From Mixophyes australis (taxonomy: Eukaryota > Chordata > Amphibia > Anura > Limnodynastidae), in assembly GCA_036250195.1 (NCBI GenBank), contig JAVHZZ010000005.1:128371598-128435597 (forward strand): a stretch of 64,000 nt of DNA, read 5' to 3'. Position numbers and translations under genes: made by a program. The notes below the pieces were generated by a model that was not told the origin of the DNA, did no database searches, and was given only the letters and a program-made list of their open reading frames with translations. Shown piece by piece: positions 44,330 through 55,489 of this stretch (position 1 is the first letter of the stretch; every line of letters starts with the position of its first letter).

Positions 44330-45700
44330 ATGTCACTTACTCTGGAAGCTGTCTTTGCCACCTTTCAAGTTATATAAGTTAGCATAATATCTAGAAAAAA
44401 TGTTTGCTATACCACAAGAGTTAAAGATCTTTAAGCCCTTATCAATAAGATGTTTTATTCTGTTTTTGGCTTATTACCCTCTGTTTCCTGCCACATAAGC
44501 TTTATTTAGAGCATTTTGTGTATGTGTCAAACAGTTTATGCAGTTGGGTTCTTGATTTGCTCAACTTTTCTTGAGTTCTTTAGATGGGCGAGATTTATTT
44601 TGAGATTCAAGGGCTATGAGTTTAGCTTCCAGCTCTTTTTGGATATGTAGGTTTGTTTTTTTGATTCTAGAACCCATCTGGATGGTTTAATCCCCTGACT
44701 ACAGCTTTCAAAGGACACCAGTAGTTGAAGATGGAGTTTCTTCTTGGTGGTTAGTTTGAGTGTACAATACCAGTGCTTCTTTGAGTGCGGTTTTAGCTTC
44801 TAGTAGTGTTAGCAAGTATTTTGGCTAGCTTCATGGGCTGGGTTGTATGTATGTTTGGGATAGCTTCCAGGTCCATAACAAGGGGGCATGGTCTTACCAT
44901 GTAATCAGGAGAATCTTGATTTTAGAAGTATTTTGTAAAGTATAGTTGTCTGACAAGATGAGATCGATACATGACTATTTATGAAATTTGGAATTATGAA
45001 CTGAGGAAAAATATGTATAATGTCTCTCCTCTGGTGCACAGACTCTCCAGATGTCATACAGACCATAATCTGCAAGGAGTTTTGCAAATGCCATTGAGGA
45101 ACCTATAAGACCGGGATGTGGTATTGTGGATCTGTCTAGTTTGGGGTCTGCTACAAAATGAAAGTCTTACAGAATTATTAAGCTATCCTCTTTGTGTTCA
45201 TCAATTTCATAAAACATGTCCCTCAAGAACGGTATTTGTCTAGAATTCTGGAAATATATAGATACAATAGTTAACTGATTTCTGATCCTTAAAGGATTCC
45301 TAAAAGATAAATCTGCTGTTTTTGTCTTCTGTTTTAAATTTGGCAACCCCATTATGTTTGAGGGGACCATTGACTGTGAAAGTGGAAAGTCTAAAGAGAA
45401 GGGGAGCTTTAGCCAAGAAATGGGTTTCTTGTATTACTACAATGTCAGCCTTATAGTTATATATAATATGGTCATTTATTCAATATGTATACTATATTGA
45501 ATACATGACCCCCACCATAATAGCTCAGCAAAATCATTCTCTTAGACGTGGAAATACTGGGTCATTTATAATAATTTTAAATTGCCCGTGACCACCTATT
45601 AAAACTCCTTCTTTACCAAATTGGTTTAACTCTCTCTCTATACCCCCGCCTAGGCTTTACCCTTCCCCCTTTTTTGCAGTTTACTCTAGATATGTTTAGG
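44330..45700 (-). mobile_element. L1-type LINE, endonuclease part, degraded
   Basis: On the minus strand are remnants of the L1 endonuclease and the linker to RT. Visible are T-V-N-G-P-L-K-H-N-G-like sequence near 45370, a P-G-L-I-G-S-like block near 45110, F-A-K-L-L-A-D-Y-G-L-Y-D-like sequence near 45080, and K-F-H-x-x-I-D with the D-x-x-L-V-like block near 44980. The linker continues to an S-R-Y-Y-A-N-L-Y motif near 44370. Stops and shifts are frequent. No RT follows. Confidence 0.72.
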
Positions 45701-46106
45701 GAGCTAAGCACCTGACACAGAAGTCTTCCTGGGGCTATTATTCCTGGGCACAGCACAGATGTTTGTTTATCACTATGTGCTTGCACATGTCATAGTGTAC
45801 ATAATGTTCTATTAAGCAACTAATAAGCTTGAAGAGCGATTGAGCAATCCCTTAAAAAATAACAGTGCAATTTCTGACTGCACATTGTGTGAGAATAATT
45901 GAGCAGTGATGTATGTAGTTTGTTATTTGTAGATCACAACACCACCCAACTAAAGTAGTTTGCTCTTAAACATGCCACTTTTTTTTTAATATAGTAAGCA
46001 ACGTAAACAGAACAACATTGCTTAGTAAGGTTTGTATGCATCAGGGTTACAATCTATAATTTTTTATTATACTGTTAATTAATAATATTATCTATTTCAT
46101 TTCTAG

Positions 46107-46130
46107 GTCATCTGATCAAGACTCTCCAAG
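46107..46130 (+). CDS. ptpn3: PTPN3 candidate micro-exon, 24 nt
   Basis: The 24-nt segment gtcatctgatcaagactctc plus caag lies between a good acceptor (atttctag) and a donor (aag/gtatct). Its phase fits both neighbours: the two bases left by 26510-26686 are completed by its first g, and it leaves ag for the exon at 47475, which also starts with g. It would add eight residues, S-S-D-Q-D-S-P-R, serine- and acid-rich like the surrounding linker. Being symmetric, it can be skipped without changing frame. Only splice logic and composition support it, so RNA evidence would decide. Confidence 0.65.
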
Positions 46131-46131
46131 G

Positions 46132-46219
<88 letters not shown>

Positions 46220-46345
46220 TATATATATAAATAATACAATTTGGAGAGCACTTCTTGTCTAGTTATTCTTTACTACTTGGTATTTCTCCCATGGGGCAGG
46301 CTTGTGTGTGTGTATACACACACACACACACACATATAATGTATG
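46131..46345. repeat. CT, TA and CA microsatellites
   Basis: A long CT run (about 46134-46178) begins at the micro-exon donor and is followed by GT/TA runs (46179-46230), a short unique piece and a CA run (46315-46333). Confidence 0.95.
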
Positions 46346-47402
46346 TACATTACATGGCCAAAAGTATGTGGACACACCCTCTGATTAGTGTTTTTCCATT
46401 ACTTGCTCACCCATTGCTAGCAGTTGCATAAAATTATGCATGCAGCCATGCAATTTCCGTAGTTAAACATTTGCAGTAGAATGGTCATACTAAAAAGCAA
46501 CAACAGTTTAGCCACGATGTGTTAGGTGATACAAGCTTCCAGAAAGAGACCACTGAGTGCTGAAGTGTGTAGTTTGTAAAAATCATCTGTCCTTCATTGC
46601 AACACTCACTACAGAGTTCCAAACTGCCTCTGGAAGCAACATCCGCACAAGAACTGTTCGCCCAGAGCTTCTTAGATTCAATGTTAATGGCCGAGCAGAC
46701 ACACACAAGGTTCAAATTACCATGTGGAATGCCAAACATTGACTGGAGTAGTGAAAACACACAGTGGAAAACACATTCTCTGTGTTGCTGTATCACACTT
46801 CAGCATCTGGCAGTCTGAGGAACAAATCTGGATCTGTTGCCAGGTGAACACTTACTACAAGTAACTACTGTAAAGATTGGTTGATGAGAAATAATGATCT
46901 GGGGATGTTTTTCATGGATTGATCTGTGACCCTTGGTTTAAGTGAAAGGAAATCTCACCGCTAGATCATACAGAGAATTGTGTGCTTCCAACTTTATGGC
47001 CACAGTTTGGTGAAGGCCCTTTACTGTTCCAGAATGACAAAGTTCCCACTCACACACCGAGGTCCATCAAAAAATGGTTCCCCAAGTTTGGTGTGAAAGA
47101 AGTTGACTGGCCTGAAAAGAGCCCTCACCTTAACCCCATTGAACACATTTGGGATGAACTGGAATGCCGACCTTAAGTCAGGCCTTATCGGCCAACATCA
47201 GTGCCTGACCTCACTAATGTTTCGGTGCGCAAATGGATGTGAATTGCCACAATCTAGTGGATAGTCTTTCCAGAAGTGTGGAGACTGTTATAGGAGTAAA
47301 GAGGACCAACTCCACATTAGTGCTTATGATCTGGAATGAAATATTCGACAAGCACATATGGATGTGCTGTAAGGATGTCCATACTTTTGTCCATGTAATG
47401 AT
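46346..47402 (+). mobile_element. Tc1-like transposon, degraded
   Basis: The termini are cattacatggccaaaagtat (from 46348) and its near reverse complement ending at 47400 (the catacttttgtccatgtaatg-type end). Frame fragments on the + strand give Tc1 transposase motifs: a L-F-Q-N-D-K-V-P-T-H block (second catalytic Asp, about 47025) and S-P-H-L-N-P-I-E-H-I-W-D-E-L-E (last catalytic acidic residue, about 47125). The N-terminal part is broken by stops and shifts. It lies in the intron between the micro-exon and the exon at 47475. Confidence 0.9.
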
Positions 47403-47474
47403 TATATATACATAAATAATCAGAGAGAGGTATTCCACAAAAATGTGTGTATTCTTAGTGTTTTTTTCTTTTAG

Positions 47475-47670
47475 GAATCTGCTGGAGCACAGTCCAAAAC
47501 AAAACAGTTTGGCCCAACAAGGTTCATTTCCTAGTTCTCCTAATGGGTTGTCAAATCACTCTACATCGTCTTACCCACTTGAGGGTGTAGATAAGACATT
47601 TCTAGAAACCTATGATACCATCAAGAAAGGAAATTCAACAGACGATTCCAGTCAGTACTACTGTGATAAG
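47475..47670 (+). CDS. ptpn3: PTPN3 exon, linker before PDZ
   Basis: The exon begins by completing an arginine codon and runs LLEHSPKQNSLAQQ, a serine- and asparagine-rich middle, and then D-D-S-S-Q-Y-Y-C-D-K, the conserved motif just before the PDZ domain in PTPN3. The acceptor is cttttag (47468-47474); the donor is aag/gtatag. Its 196 nt end in phase 0. The next exon at 56862 also starts in phase 0. Confidence 0.92.
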
Positions 47671-48251
47671 GTATAGATGTTCATTTTGAGATCAAGGTGT
47701 CACAATTGACTGAAAGTAGATTTAAATTTGCTTTTATAGGATCATATACGTTACAAATCATTTTAAAGGTTAGTATCCTCTTTTACATTTAGCAAGTTGT
47801 AGACTTTGTCCTAGGCCTTTACCAAGTAAACATTGAATACACTTACAAATAGTACATAACATATATCTGTGAAACCAGAGATTACTTCTCTTATTTATGC
47901 TGGCTATTTGCAGCTGAAATCATATTGCATCTACTTCTGTTGGAGTGTATACAAGCAAAGTATTCAAGTATATTATATTAAAAACACTTAAAAATGTGAA
48001 TTCGATTTTAAACCATATTTCACACAAATATAACCTGTGAAGTAAGAAAATATTTTGTTACACAATGTTATACAGTATATCTAGAGTGGCATAGATGTAT
48101 AACAGCTTCTTTCTGAACCTATTGTACCTATCTTTATCCCTGTTTTGTCATCTATTATGGAAACACACTTGCATCTCCATGGGGATCAATGATCCCTATA
48201 CAATCTTCCATCTCTTCACCATTCGCATATTAAAAATGGAATAGAAGACAC
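47671..48251 (+). other. PTPN3 intron, no element recognised
   Basis: AT-rich intron without a coding or repeat signature. Confidence 0.55.
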
Positions 48252-48432
48252 ATAGGGGTAGATTTACTAAACTGCGAGTTTTAAAAAGTAGAAATGTTGC
48301 TCTAGGCAGCCAATCAGATTCCAGTTATTATTTATTTAGTACATTCTACAAAATGATAGCTAGAATGTGATTGGTTGCTATAGGCAACATCTCCACTTTA
48401 TCAAATCCTCAGTTTAATAAATATACCCCATA
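48252..48432. mobile_element. Palindromic MITE, ATA flanks
   Basis: A 175-bp foldback element (48255-48429). The ends ggggtagatttactaaactg and its near reverse complement, cagtttaataaatatacccc-like, pair; inner blocks such as tgttgctctaggcagccaat pair with attggttgctataggcaac. It is flanked by ATA on both sides. This family is abundant in frog genomes; its superfamily is not settled by this copy. Confidence 0.88.
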
Positions 48433-49440
48433 GAGTTAATGAATGCCCAGGTCCATGTAATCTAAAGACAGACATCTCTTTCAGTTAAATAGCGATTGTA
48501 TATACAATATCACATAACATTTATAGATAGGGTTGACGAGCTGTCACATAAATGTTTGTGAATGTTACAACATTACTTTTGGTATTGCATTAGTTTGTGT
48601 TTTATATTTAATGGCCTATTAGGATTAGGGCGGGCTATACTGATACCAAAGTCCCATCACTGTAAGTAATACAGTAAACACAACACATTACAAAAGAGCT
48701 GCTTTAGATATTTGGTTCATGTCCATTAATAATCATACTACCAAACAAAGAATTTGTATATACAAGCCATCTCAAGAGTAAGATATTGGGAACATCTTTT
48801 GTCTTGTAATCATTCTAATTGATTTCAACAGTTATATTACAAGTTTATAATATCTATGCAGAGCTGCTTTAAGGCTCTGGTGGGCCCCTCTGGTCTAATA
48901 TGGCTTTAATGGGCAATACTGTGTGCACTACTGTTAGGTACATGCAGCTCTTCCTTCTCAAGCAGAGCAGTGTGAAGCAGGAGGTAGCTTCCATCTGCAC
49001 TTGCAGAAGGACCAAATCCTTCACTCAAATTCGGGACTGTCCCACCAGATTCAGGACAGTTGGCAGACTGTTCTGCTCTCTCTTACCACTTCTTGCAGCT
49101 TTCACTACCTGTGACTGCTGGTGTCTTTAGCTTAGTTGCTTTAGAAATCTCCAACCAATCCCCATCATTAGATATTTATATTCATATTCAATAAATAAAC
49201 CTTCTCCCCAAACTCAGCCCCACATTAAATTAATAGCCACAAACCACCCTATCATAAATAAAAGGTCAATCACCTCACCTTAAATTAATAAGCTTTGCTA
49301 TTAAATTAAATAGCCCCACAAATAAATGAATAGCATACACCATTAAATAATTAGCCTCCACACGTCACCATTACATTACTAGCCCACTCACATTACATAT
49401 AATCCATTTATAGCATTTACATTTAATAAATATACCTAAT
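48433..49440 (+). other. PTPN3 intron, possible hAT scraps
   Basis: No gene. A cagagctgctttaaggctct block near 48859 and the cagagccggatttag block at 49442 look like hAT-type termini. AT-rich sequence with short ATTAAAT repeats lies between them (49190-49430). Confidence 0.4.
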
Positions 49441-49729
49441 CAGAGCCGGATTTAGTCCTCATGAGGCCCTAGGCAAGATACTGGTTTGAGGCCTCCCTCA
49501 CTGAAACAATCCATAGCACTATATTTTTTTAAAAAAATATATTAACTTTTAACACCTACTAGAAAATATAATACAAACAATGTTATACCAAAAAATACTA
49601 ACTTTTAATTAAATCCTTACATAAAACAGAGTGCAAATAATGTTGTACAAAATTATTTCATAGCTTTAAATACCTTATATCAGACAAAGTGCAAACAATG
49701 TTAAGTTTACACTTTTCCTGATATAAGGT

Positions 49730-49815
49730 ATATCCCCCGACGCGCTTTTCGCTAGTGCCTTTGTCAAGGTTAGGCAAAGCCACTAGCGAAACATGTGTCG
49801 GTGGGACGCCACGTT
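49730..49815. ncRNA. Inverted pair of hammerhead-like motifs
   Basis: Two copies of a cactagcgaaa...gtcgg motif face each other across about 12 bp. The minus-strand copy reads CACTAGCGAAAAGCGCGTCG; the + strand copy reads cactagcgaaacatgtgtcg. Both resemble the stem II/GAAA/stem III/cleavage-site part of type I hammerheads (GAAACGCGTC), but the CTGANGA strand is degenerate (TTGACAA, and the taggcaa context). The pair forms a strong hairpin. Confidence 0.4.
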
Positions 49816-50739
49816 CGCTACTCCTGTCCTACAATATATGTTAAAGAAATAATCCTCTTATTATCCCATCTAAACTTATGATCAGTACAAAGTGCCAATG
49901 CAGGCAAAGTTAGTGTGAATGGACTAACCTGTATGAATTTATCCTAAGGGCTATGAATATAAATAGCTGTTTTCCTCAATTGTAGAATCTACCTTTAGCT
50001 TACTAACATACTTAGCAATAATATCCTATAGGGAATGGAACCTATGGAGAGAAATGTGCATGAGTAGTCCTTAAATAATAAAAAACAGTGAATGATATTA
50101 ATTTGCTAGTTTAAGTTGGTTACACACACTACAGCAGAATAGCTGGCTACCTTTATCAACATAATAGTGAGGGGTCTGTTTAATCACCATACCAAATACC
50201 AACAAGTTGAGAATCTGGGTGGATTTAACTCCTTAAGGATGTAAATAAATCAAAGCTATTGTATATTAAGATATAGCAATTCTTATATAGGAAAAGAATA
50301 GTAAGCAGCTATACTTGATAGTAAGAGATCATCAGAAACTCTAATAATGGTTATATCGCTTGCAATAAGATATTATTGAACATACAACCATTATATGAAT
50401 TGTGATAAAATTCACACGGATGGAAATACTTTAATTGAATGTTCAAGCATTTTAATTCAATATATGTAACATTATTACTATAAAAGGCACTTAGAATAAA
50501 TATTATTAGAGGGATATCAGTTTATCACAGATTTTAGGGAGTAGTGACGTGGCTAGCAGCCTTTGGCTGCCATTTTAACAGTTGTTATATATCTTAGGAT
50601 GTAAAATTCCACTAATTTTTTTCATATTTCACTAAGTAATTTTATAGCAAAAAATAGAAACTTTCTAGTGCATTGTAATGAATAACAATAAAGCAGTAAT
50701 GCATATTTTATGTAATTGAGCAAACGAAAAAGTCTTGGA

Positions 50740-52150
50740 GTGCCGCAAGTTGACACATTTTCTCTTTTTTCTTACATTATTAATAAGCTATTGTATTTAC
50801 CAGACATATTGCTGCCATTGTCGTAGCTTTGTCCTCAACAGTTGCAAATATCAATATTTTTATCATAAAGCACTGATAGTAAAAGTGCTTTCAAGGTGCT
50901 CTCCAGTATGGGAATGTGTTGGCACAAATACTAAAAATTGCTTCACTGGTCCATCCTTGTTCGCATATCTCACAATTATTGCTGGTTTATCAACATGACT
51001 GAGATCCAGAGTGGATTCCACAATAACAGAATAATATTGGACCCTTTTGAGTTTATGTACTATTGGATCTAAAACTTTAGCTCCCATAAGCTCAAATTCT
51101 TCAACTTTGGTTGACTACATGTAATTGCTTACTCCACTTCCTGCTCCTCCATATTGCCTGATAGGATTTTCAAGAAATGGATGAGTTCTGGACATCCAAG
51201 GAAACATTCATTCTTTGGTGAACCAAAGGGTAAACCACGTCCTCATTGGAACTTGATAACGGCAACAACTCTCTTTTAAACTTCTCTCTAGTAATTTTGT
51301 TCTTTATCCATTTGTAAAGCAAGGGCGTTGTCTATCCGGCAACTATATGTGGCTTGATGTGTGAATTTCATTACACAGCTGCGATGATCACTTGAGGTTT
51401 CATGATTCTTAAACCTTTATCCAGCATTTTTCCAATCAATAAATCTTGATGTTACAAGGGCATGTGATACACTGCTATATGGTTTACAAAGGATGCAAAA
51501 TACAGTGCCTTTTGATTTAGAGTATATAAGCCAATTACGGTGAACACTTTCGACATTAATGTTTTTTTCTCCTAAAGAGATCTGGAGTTAGAAGTCTTGT
51601 GCAGTCAAAATAGATTCTCCTGGGTGCTGAAAAATCTAACAAAGTATTTATTAATGGGTTGCAGGAAAAATATGCTCTAATGGATTTGGTTGTGTTATTA
51701 CCCAGTACCCAGTCAGCGGGGTCCTGGAAATAACTTACAATGATATCATCCTCCATGTATTTTCTGTATGTATCTTGTGATCTTGACAAGACAGTAGACA
51801 ATTTCTGAATGCTCTCAGTCTGAAGATCAGCAATTTCTTCACAAAAAGAGGTCTGTTGCACATTTGCTTCTTCTATGTCATGGGATGGTCCAGACTTCAG
51901 GCTTGTGCTATTGGAGGTTTCCTCAGAGCTGGCAGGGAAAGCATCATGCTATTTACCAGTATCCAGGTCCATAATATTCTGGTTCTGGATTCTCAGAAGG
52001 CACTGTAGGAATCTTCAGGGTTATGAAAAACTGCATCAATTTTTGTTGTTTCAGTGCTTCCTTTTCCATCTCTTTCTTCTTCTTTCGTTTAGCAGACCCA
52101 GATACGTTTATACATCCTGGCTGATGGAGAATCCAAAGCAATCTCACTTG
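50740..52150 (-). pseudogene. hAT transposase / ZMYM-like protein, decayed
   Basis: The minus strand carries, in order and with stops and shifts, a lysine-rich start with KLMQFF (52147-51953), a DPADW motif (about 51720), a TTF-type zinc-finger region (about 51540-51360, with N-W-L-I-Y-S-K-S-K-G-T-V and paired cysteines and histidines), and the V-I-V-E-S-T-L-D-L-S-H-V-D block (about 51020) that holds the first catalytic aspartate of hAT transposases. The same arrangement occurs in zinc finger MYM-type 1-like proteins, which derive from hAT transposons. It ends near 50860 without the C-terminal dimerisation domain. A decayed transposon is likelier than a host gene. Confidence 0.7.
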
Positions 52151-53360
52151 TTATGTTGTAGTTTTTCTACAGAATAAGAAAAGTTACTAGCAATTGTATT
52201 ACCTATACTAAACCATACATTCTATTTTTCTGCTGAAAATGCCAGCATTATGGATTAAGCTAAATCCAAACAAACCAGCAAAGTCAATTGTACACAATAT
52301 ATATATATTGTACACATTGTCCCCAACTAAAATTGGCATTGTAGCAGTCATTCATAAATATAGAAGAAATTACATACTGATGGTTTCGGGTCAACACTAA
52401 TCAACTATGCTAATCATCTTATAATTTCCCAAAAGAGTTCACCACCTTCCCTACCAGCTGACTGTAGCTATTGTCTAACTACAAGCCCCTAAAAAAGACC
52501 AATCCCCACATATTGACATAAATAATTTTTTTGTTCTCTCTCACATACAGTATTCTCTACACATACAGAAATACATATAACGATAAAATGGACTATGGTC
52601 CATATCCAGACTGAAGGATGCTCCGCCACATAATGAAATCTAATAGCCGGTAGATCTACTTATAACCAAGGACCTTTCGCACTCTGTTAGGGCATAAAAA
52701 GCAATAAGCATATGGACATGTTTGAACATCTCGTTTGTATTTGCAGATTCTTGTATTACCGAAATCACATGTCAATACTTTAATGTATGGTAGAATGTGA
52801 TCCATTCATTTGCATGTGATATTTATAAAAGATTTAACCAAGTGGTTGTAAAGGTAGTGATCATATAACATGCAAAGGTTAGCACCCTTATACACATTTA
52901 ACCAATTAATTTTCATATGAATGTAAATATAATTTAGTACTGTGTTGTAACACAGACTCCCAGAGAAGGCATGCTCCCCCCATAATTTCTCACTGTTTCA
53001 ATACTGGAGAGTGGATATTATTACAGTGTTCTCCGCAGCACCTATTTCCCCGGTGCTCTACCCGGCTCTTGGAGCCCAACAGAGTCCTATTATAATATAA
53101 TAAACCAGTGTTTCTCCTGTTTTAACAGGCACTATGTGTACAGCCAGTAGAGAGTATTAGACCAGTCCTAGCAGTTGTGGGCAATAACCTCCAACATTTT
53201 TCAATATTATTGCAAAGTATTACATTGCCCCCACCTGGCTACTTCTTAATGCCACCCGGCTGGCACCATTTTCTGGGTAGAACACTGCATTACAATACAG
53301 ATAATTATATTTTAATAATAGGAGTTTTTTTCAATAATCTGTTATAATTAATAATTAATT
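52151..53360 (+). other. PTPN3 intron, no element recognised
   Basis: AT-rich sequence without a gene. The right-hand hAT terminus expected for the element at 50740-52150 was not found. Confidence 0.5.
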
Positions 53361-54200
53361 TTCATTGCTCACGTTTGCTGATGAAAAAACATTTATTTCA
53401 CTCCCTGCTGGCTGCTATTATTGGTCCAACTCTGCTCAGTTTTCCTCGATCCTCTGTATGATGTCACTTCTTACTCTGCACACCCAGTGCAAGCACACTG
53501 AGCCTGTGCAAGCTGTCACAGCACCCCCTACAAAAAATGTATTTTGGCAAATTAGTTTGAGAAGTATAGAAGAGAAAACAATGTCCCCACCTTCATCACG
53601 CTGTGCCCTTCTTCATAATCACTTTTGCTCTTCCTTCACACTGTTTCCCCATTAGAACACTGTACCCACTTCATCCTCGCACTGTGCCATCCATACTCGT
53701 TTTACTCTCCTTGTTTATTTTCCCTCACACTGTGCCCTCCATATTTTTGCTCCCCTTGTTTATTTCCCCTCACACTGTGCCCTCCATAATTTTGTAACTC
53801 CTGCGGGATAATGAGACAGACGTACACAGATGTCTTACCTTCTAAATGATGACCGCCTACCGTCCACTTCGGATTCACCCCAGCCGCTTTCCATCTCAGC
53901 ACCATCTTCAGTAAAGTTCTGACTCCTGGACCCTGCAGAGGAATACACTAAAGAAGACAGGTGCATACAAATAACAAACAGTTCGATATGTTACTTGCCA
54001 GTGACCACCTTACCAATGGTCACAAGCTACTTACCTGGGTACAGACAGATTCCGCTCCTACTTACCTGCTCTGGGCCACCCGAGTCAGCCGGAACTCAGC
54101 CACCCCACAGGCCTCTGCGTGCGCCCTGAACCCTGGCTTTTAAGCCTTCCTTGTCTTGAGGCTCAGGACTTTAGTTGCCCTTTCGGACAAATGAGAATGC
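53361..54200. repeat. Unassigned repeat-like sequence
   Basis: A unit of about 55 bp containing ccctcacactgtgccctcca occurs two to three times (53640-53800). The rest has no recognised content. The open frames here are not supported as genes. Confidence 0.5.
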
Positions 54201-54735
54201 CCTTATATGCCACTCTAAGCAACTTCAACATTTAACTATCAAAGGACCGAGTGTCCCCTAAACTACCAACGACCTAGCACCCTGCTAAACCAAGGCCTAT
54301 CTCCTGCTATCAACTATAGGGGCCTACTGCCCTGCTAACAACCGGGACCTACTGTTCCTTTAACCACAAGGGCCTAATGCCCTTCTAACAAGGACCAAGA
54401 ATCCTTTTAACAATCAGGGTCTGCTGCCCTGCTACCCTATCAGGAGCCTTGCACCCCACTAAACTCAGAGGCCTGTGTCTCTCTACACGTATGGGCATTG
54501 CACCCAGCCTCAACTCTATGGCCTTGCACCTAGCAAATTATAGGGCCTTGCACCCTGCCTACGCTCAGGGGCCTTATTCCCTGCACCCACGGCCTTGCGC
54601 CCTTTCTAAAATCAAGGGCTCTTGCACCCACTCTACCTCTAAAGGGCCTTGTGCCCAAGTTCTAGCTATTGGGCCTTGTGCCCAATTCCTACCTATTGGG
54701 CCTTGTGCCCAGATAAACCCTACCTGTACCCTTAA
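54201..54735. repeat. Degenerate gggcctt...ccct repeat
   Basis: Words such as gggccttgcaccctgc, ggcctactgccctgcta and gggccttgtgcccaattcct recur every 30-45 bp over about 500 bp. This is a strongly diverged tandem repeat without coding value. Confidence 0.75.
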
Positions 54736-55480
54736 TAGCAGGAAATATACTCACCTGCTCCACGCAGGATTCTCAGCTAGCCCCGGTGTGCTTGGGTCTT
54801 CCCAATTTTTACAGCCGTCGGCACCTCTTTCCCCTCTTTGGGACGCTGCTCCCTGCTATCTTCTTGGCGGGGGCGCTCTTAGCCCTTACACGGGCTCCCC
54901 GACCTATAATCTCTTCTTTTCCTTGATCTCGCCGTATTCTGACTTGCGCGCCATCTTCTTCTCTTGCCACGCCATCTTTTCCGTCATCTTCTCGTGACAG
55001 GGTAGCTCCTAGCCCTTACATGGGCTCCCTGCCACTTCTGCCGGCGTTTCTGGCTTCTTCGCCACTGGACGTCCCACAATGTCCTCTTCCGTCTGCTCCG
55101 CTGATGAACTGGACTCAAAATGGAGCCCGGCGGCTTATAAATCCACAGGTGCGCTGGCGGCTTATAAAGCCACCGATGCGCTGGCGGCGCTGCGAGCCCT
55201 GGTTGGCTCACTGCAGCGCCAACAATTCAAACGCCCGGAAGTGAGCCAGGATTGGCTCACCTATCCGGCTGCTGATTGGCCAGCAGGGAAAAGTGAGCCC
55301 TGATTGGCTCACTAGCCCCCTGCTGACGGGACCTGCGGAAAGGAAAATAATGGACTTACCAACCTCGGATCCATGGCCAGGAAGTCGAGACTCCTCTTCT
55401 CTTTTCTTCTTTCTCCCATCTCTTCAATCTTCCTGGCTTCCATCTTCTCTTTTGTCTTCACCCTCTTCCAGGGCACGGCG
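54736..55480. other. G+C- and CpG-rich block inside intron
   Basis: This block contrasts with its AT-rich surroundings. It contains CpG sites, two copies of tagcccttacacgggctccc-like sequence (about 54878 and 55008), and gattggctca repeated four times between 55205 and 55310. It could be the regulatory end of an unrecognised transposon or LTR; no coding frame is convincing. Confidence 0.5.
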
Positions 55481-55489
55481 TACAGGAAA

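Noticed and set aside
41966..45700. Twin-priming (5-prime inversion) of a single L1
   Set aside because: In that case the inverted 5-prime part would lie upstream of the + part, at lower coordinates. Here it lies downstream of the poly(A) tail.
46557..46818. Host exon between the micro-exon and 47475
   Set aside because: The frames belong to the Tc1 element between its terminal repeats (46348-47400).
50735..50998. + strand open frame opposite the hAT remnant
   Set aside because: It is the complement of the recognisable transposase motif on the minus strand and has no features of its own.
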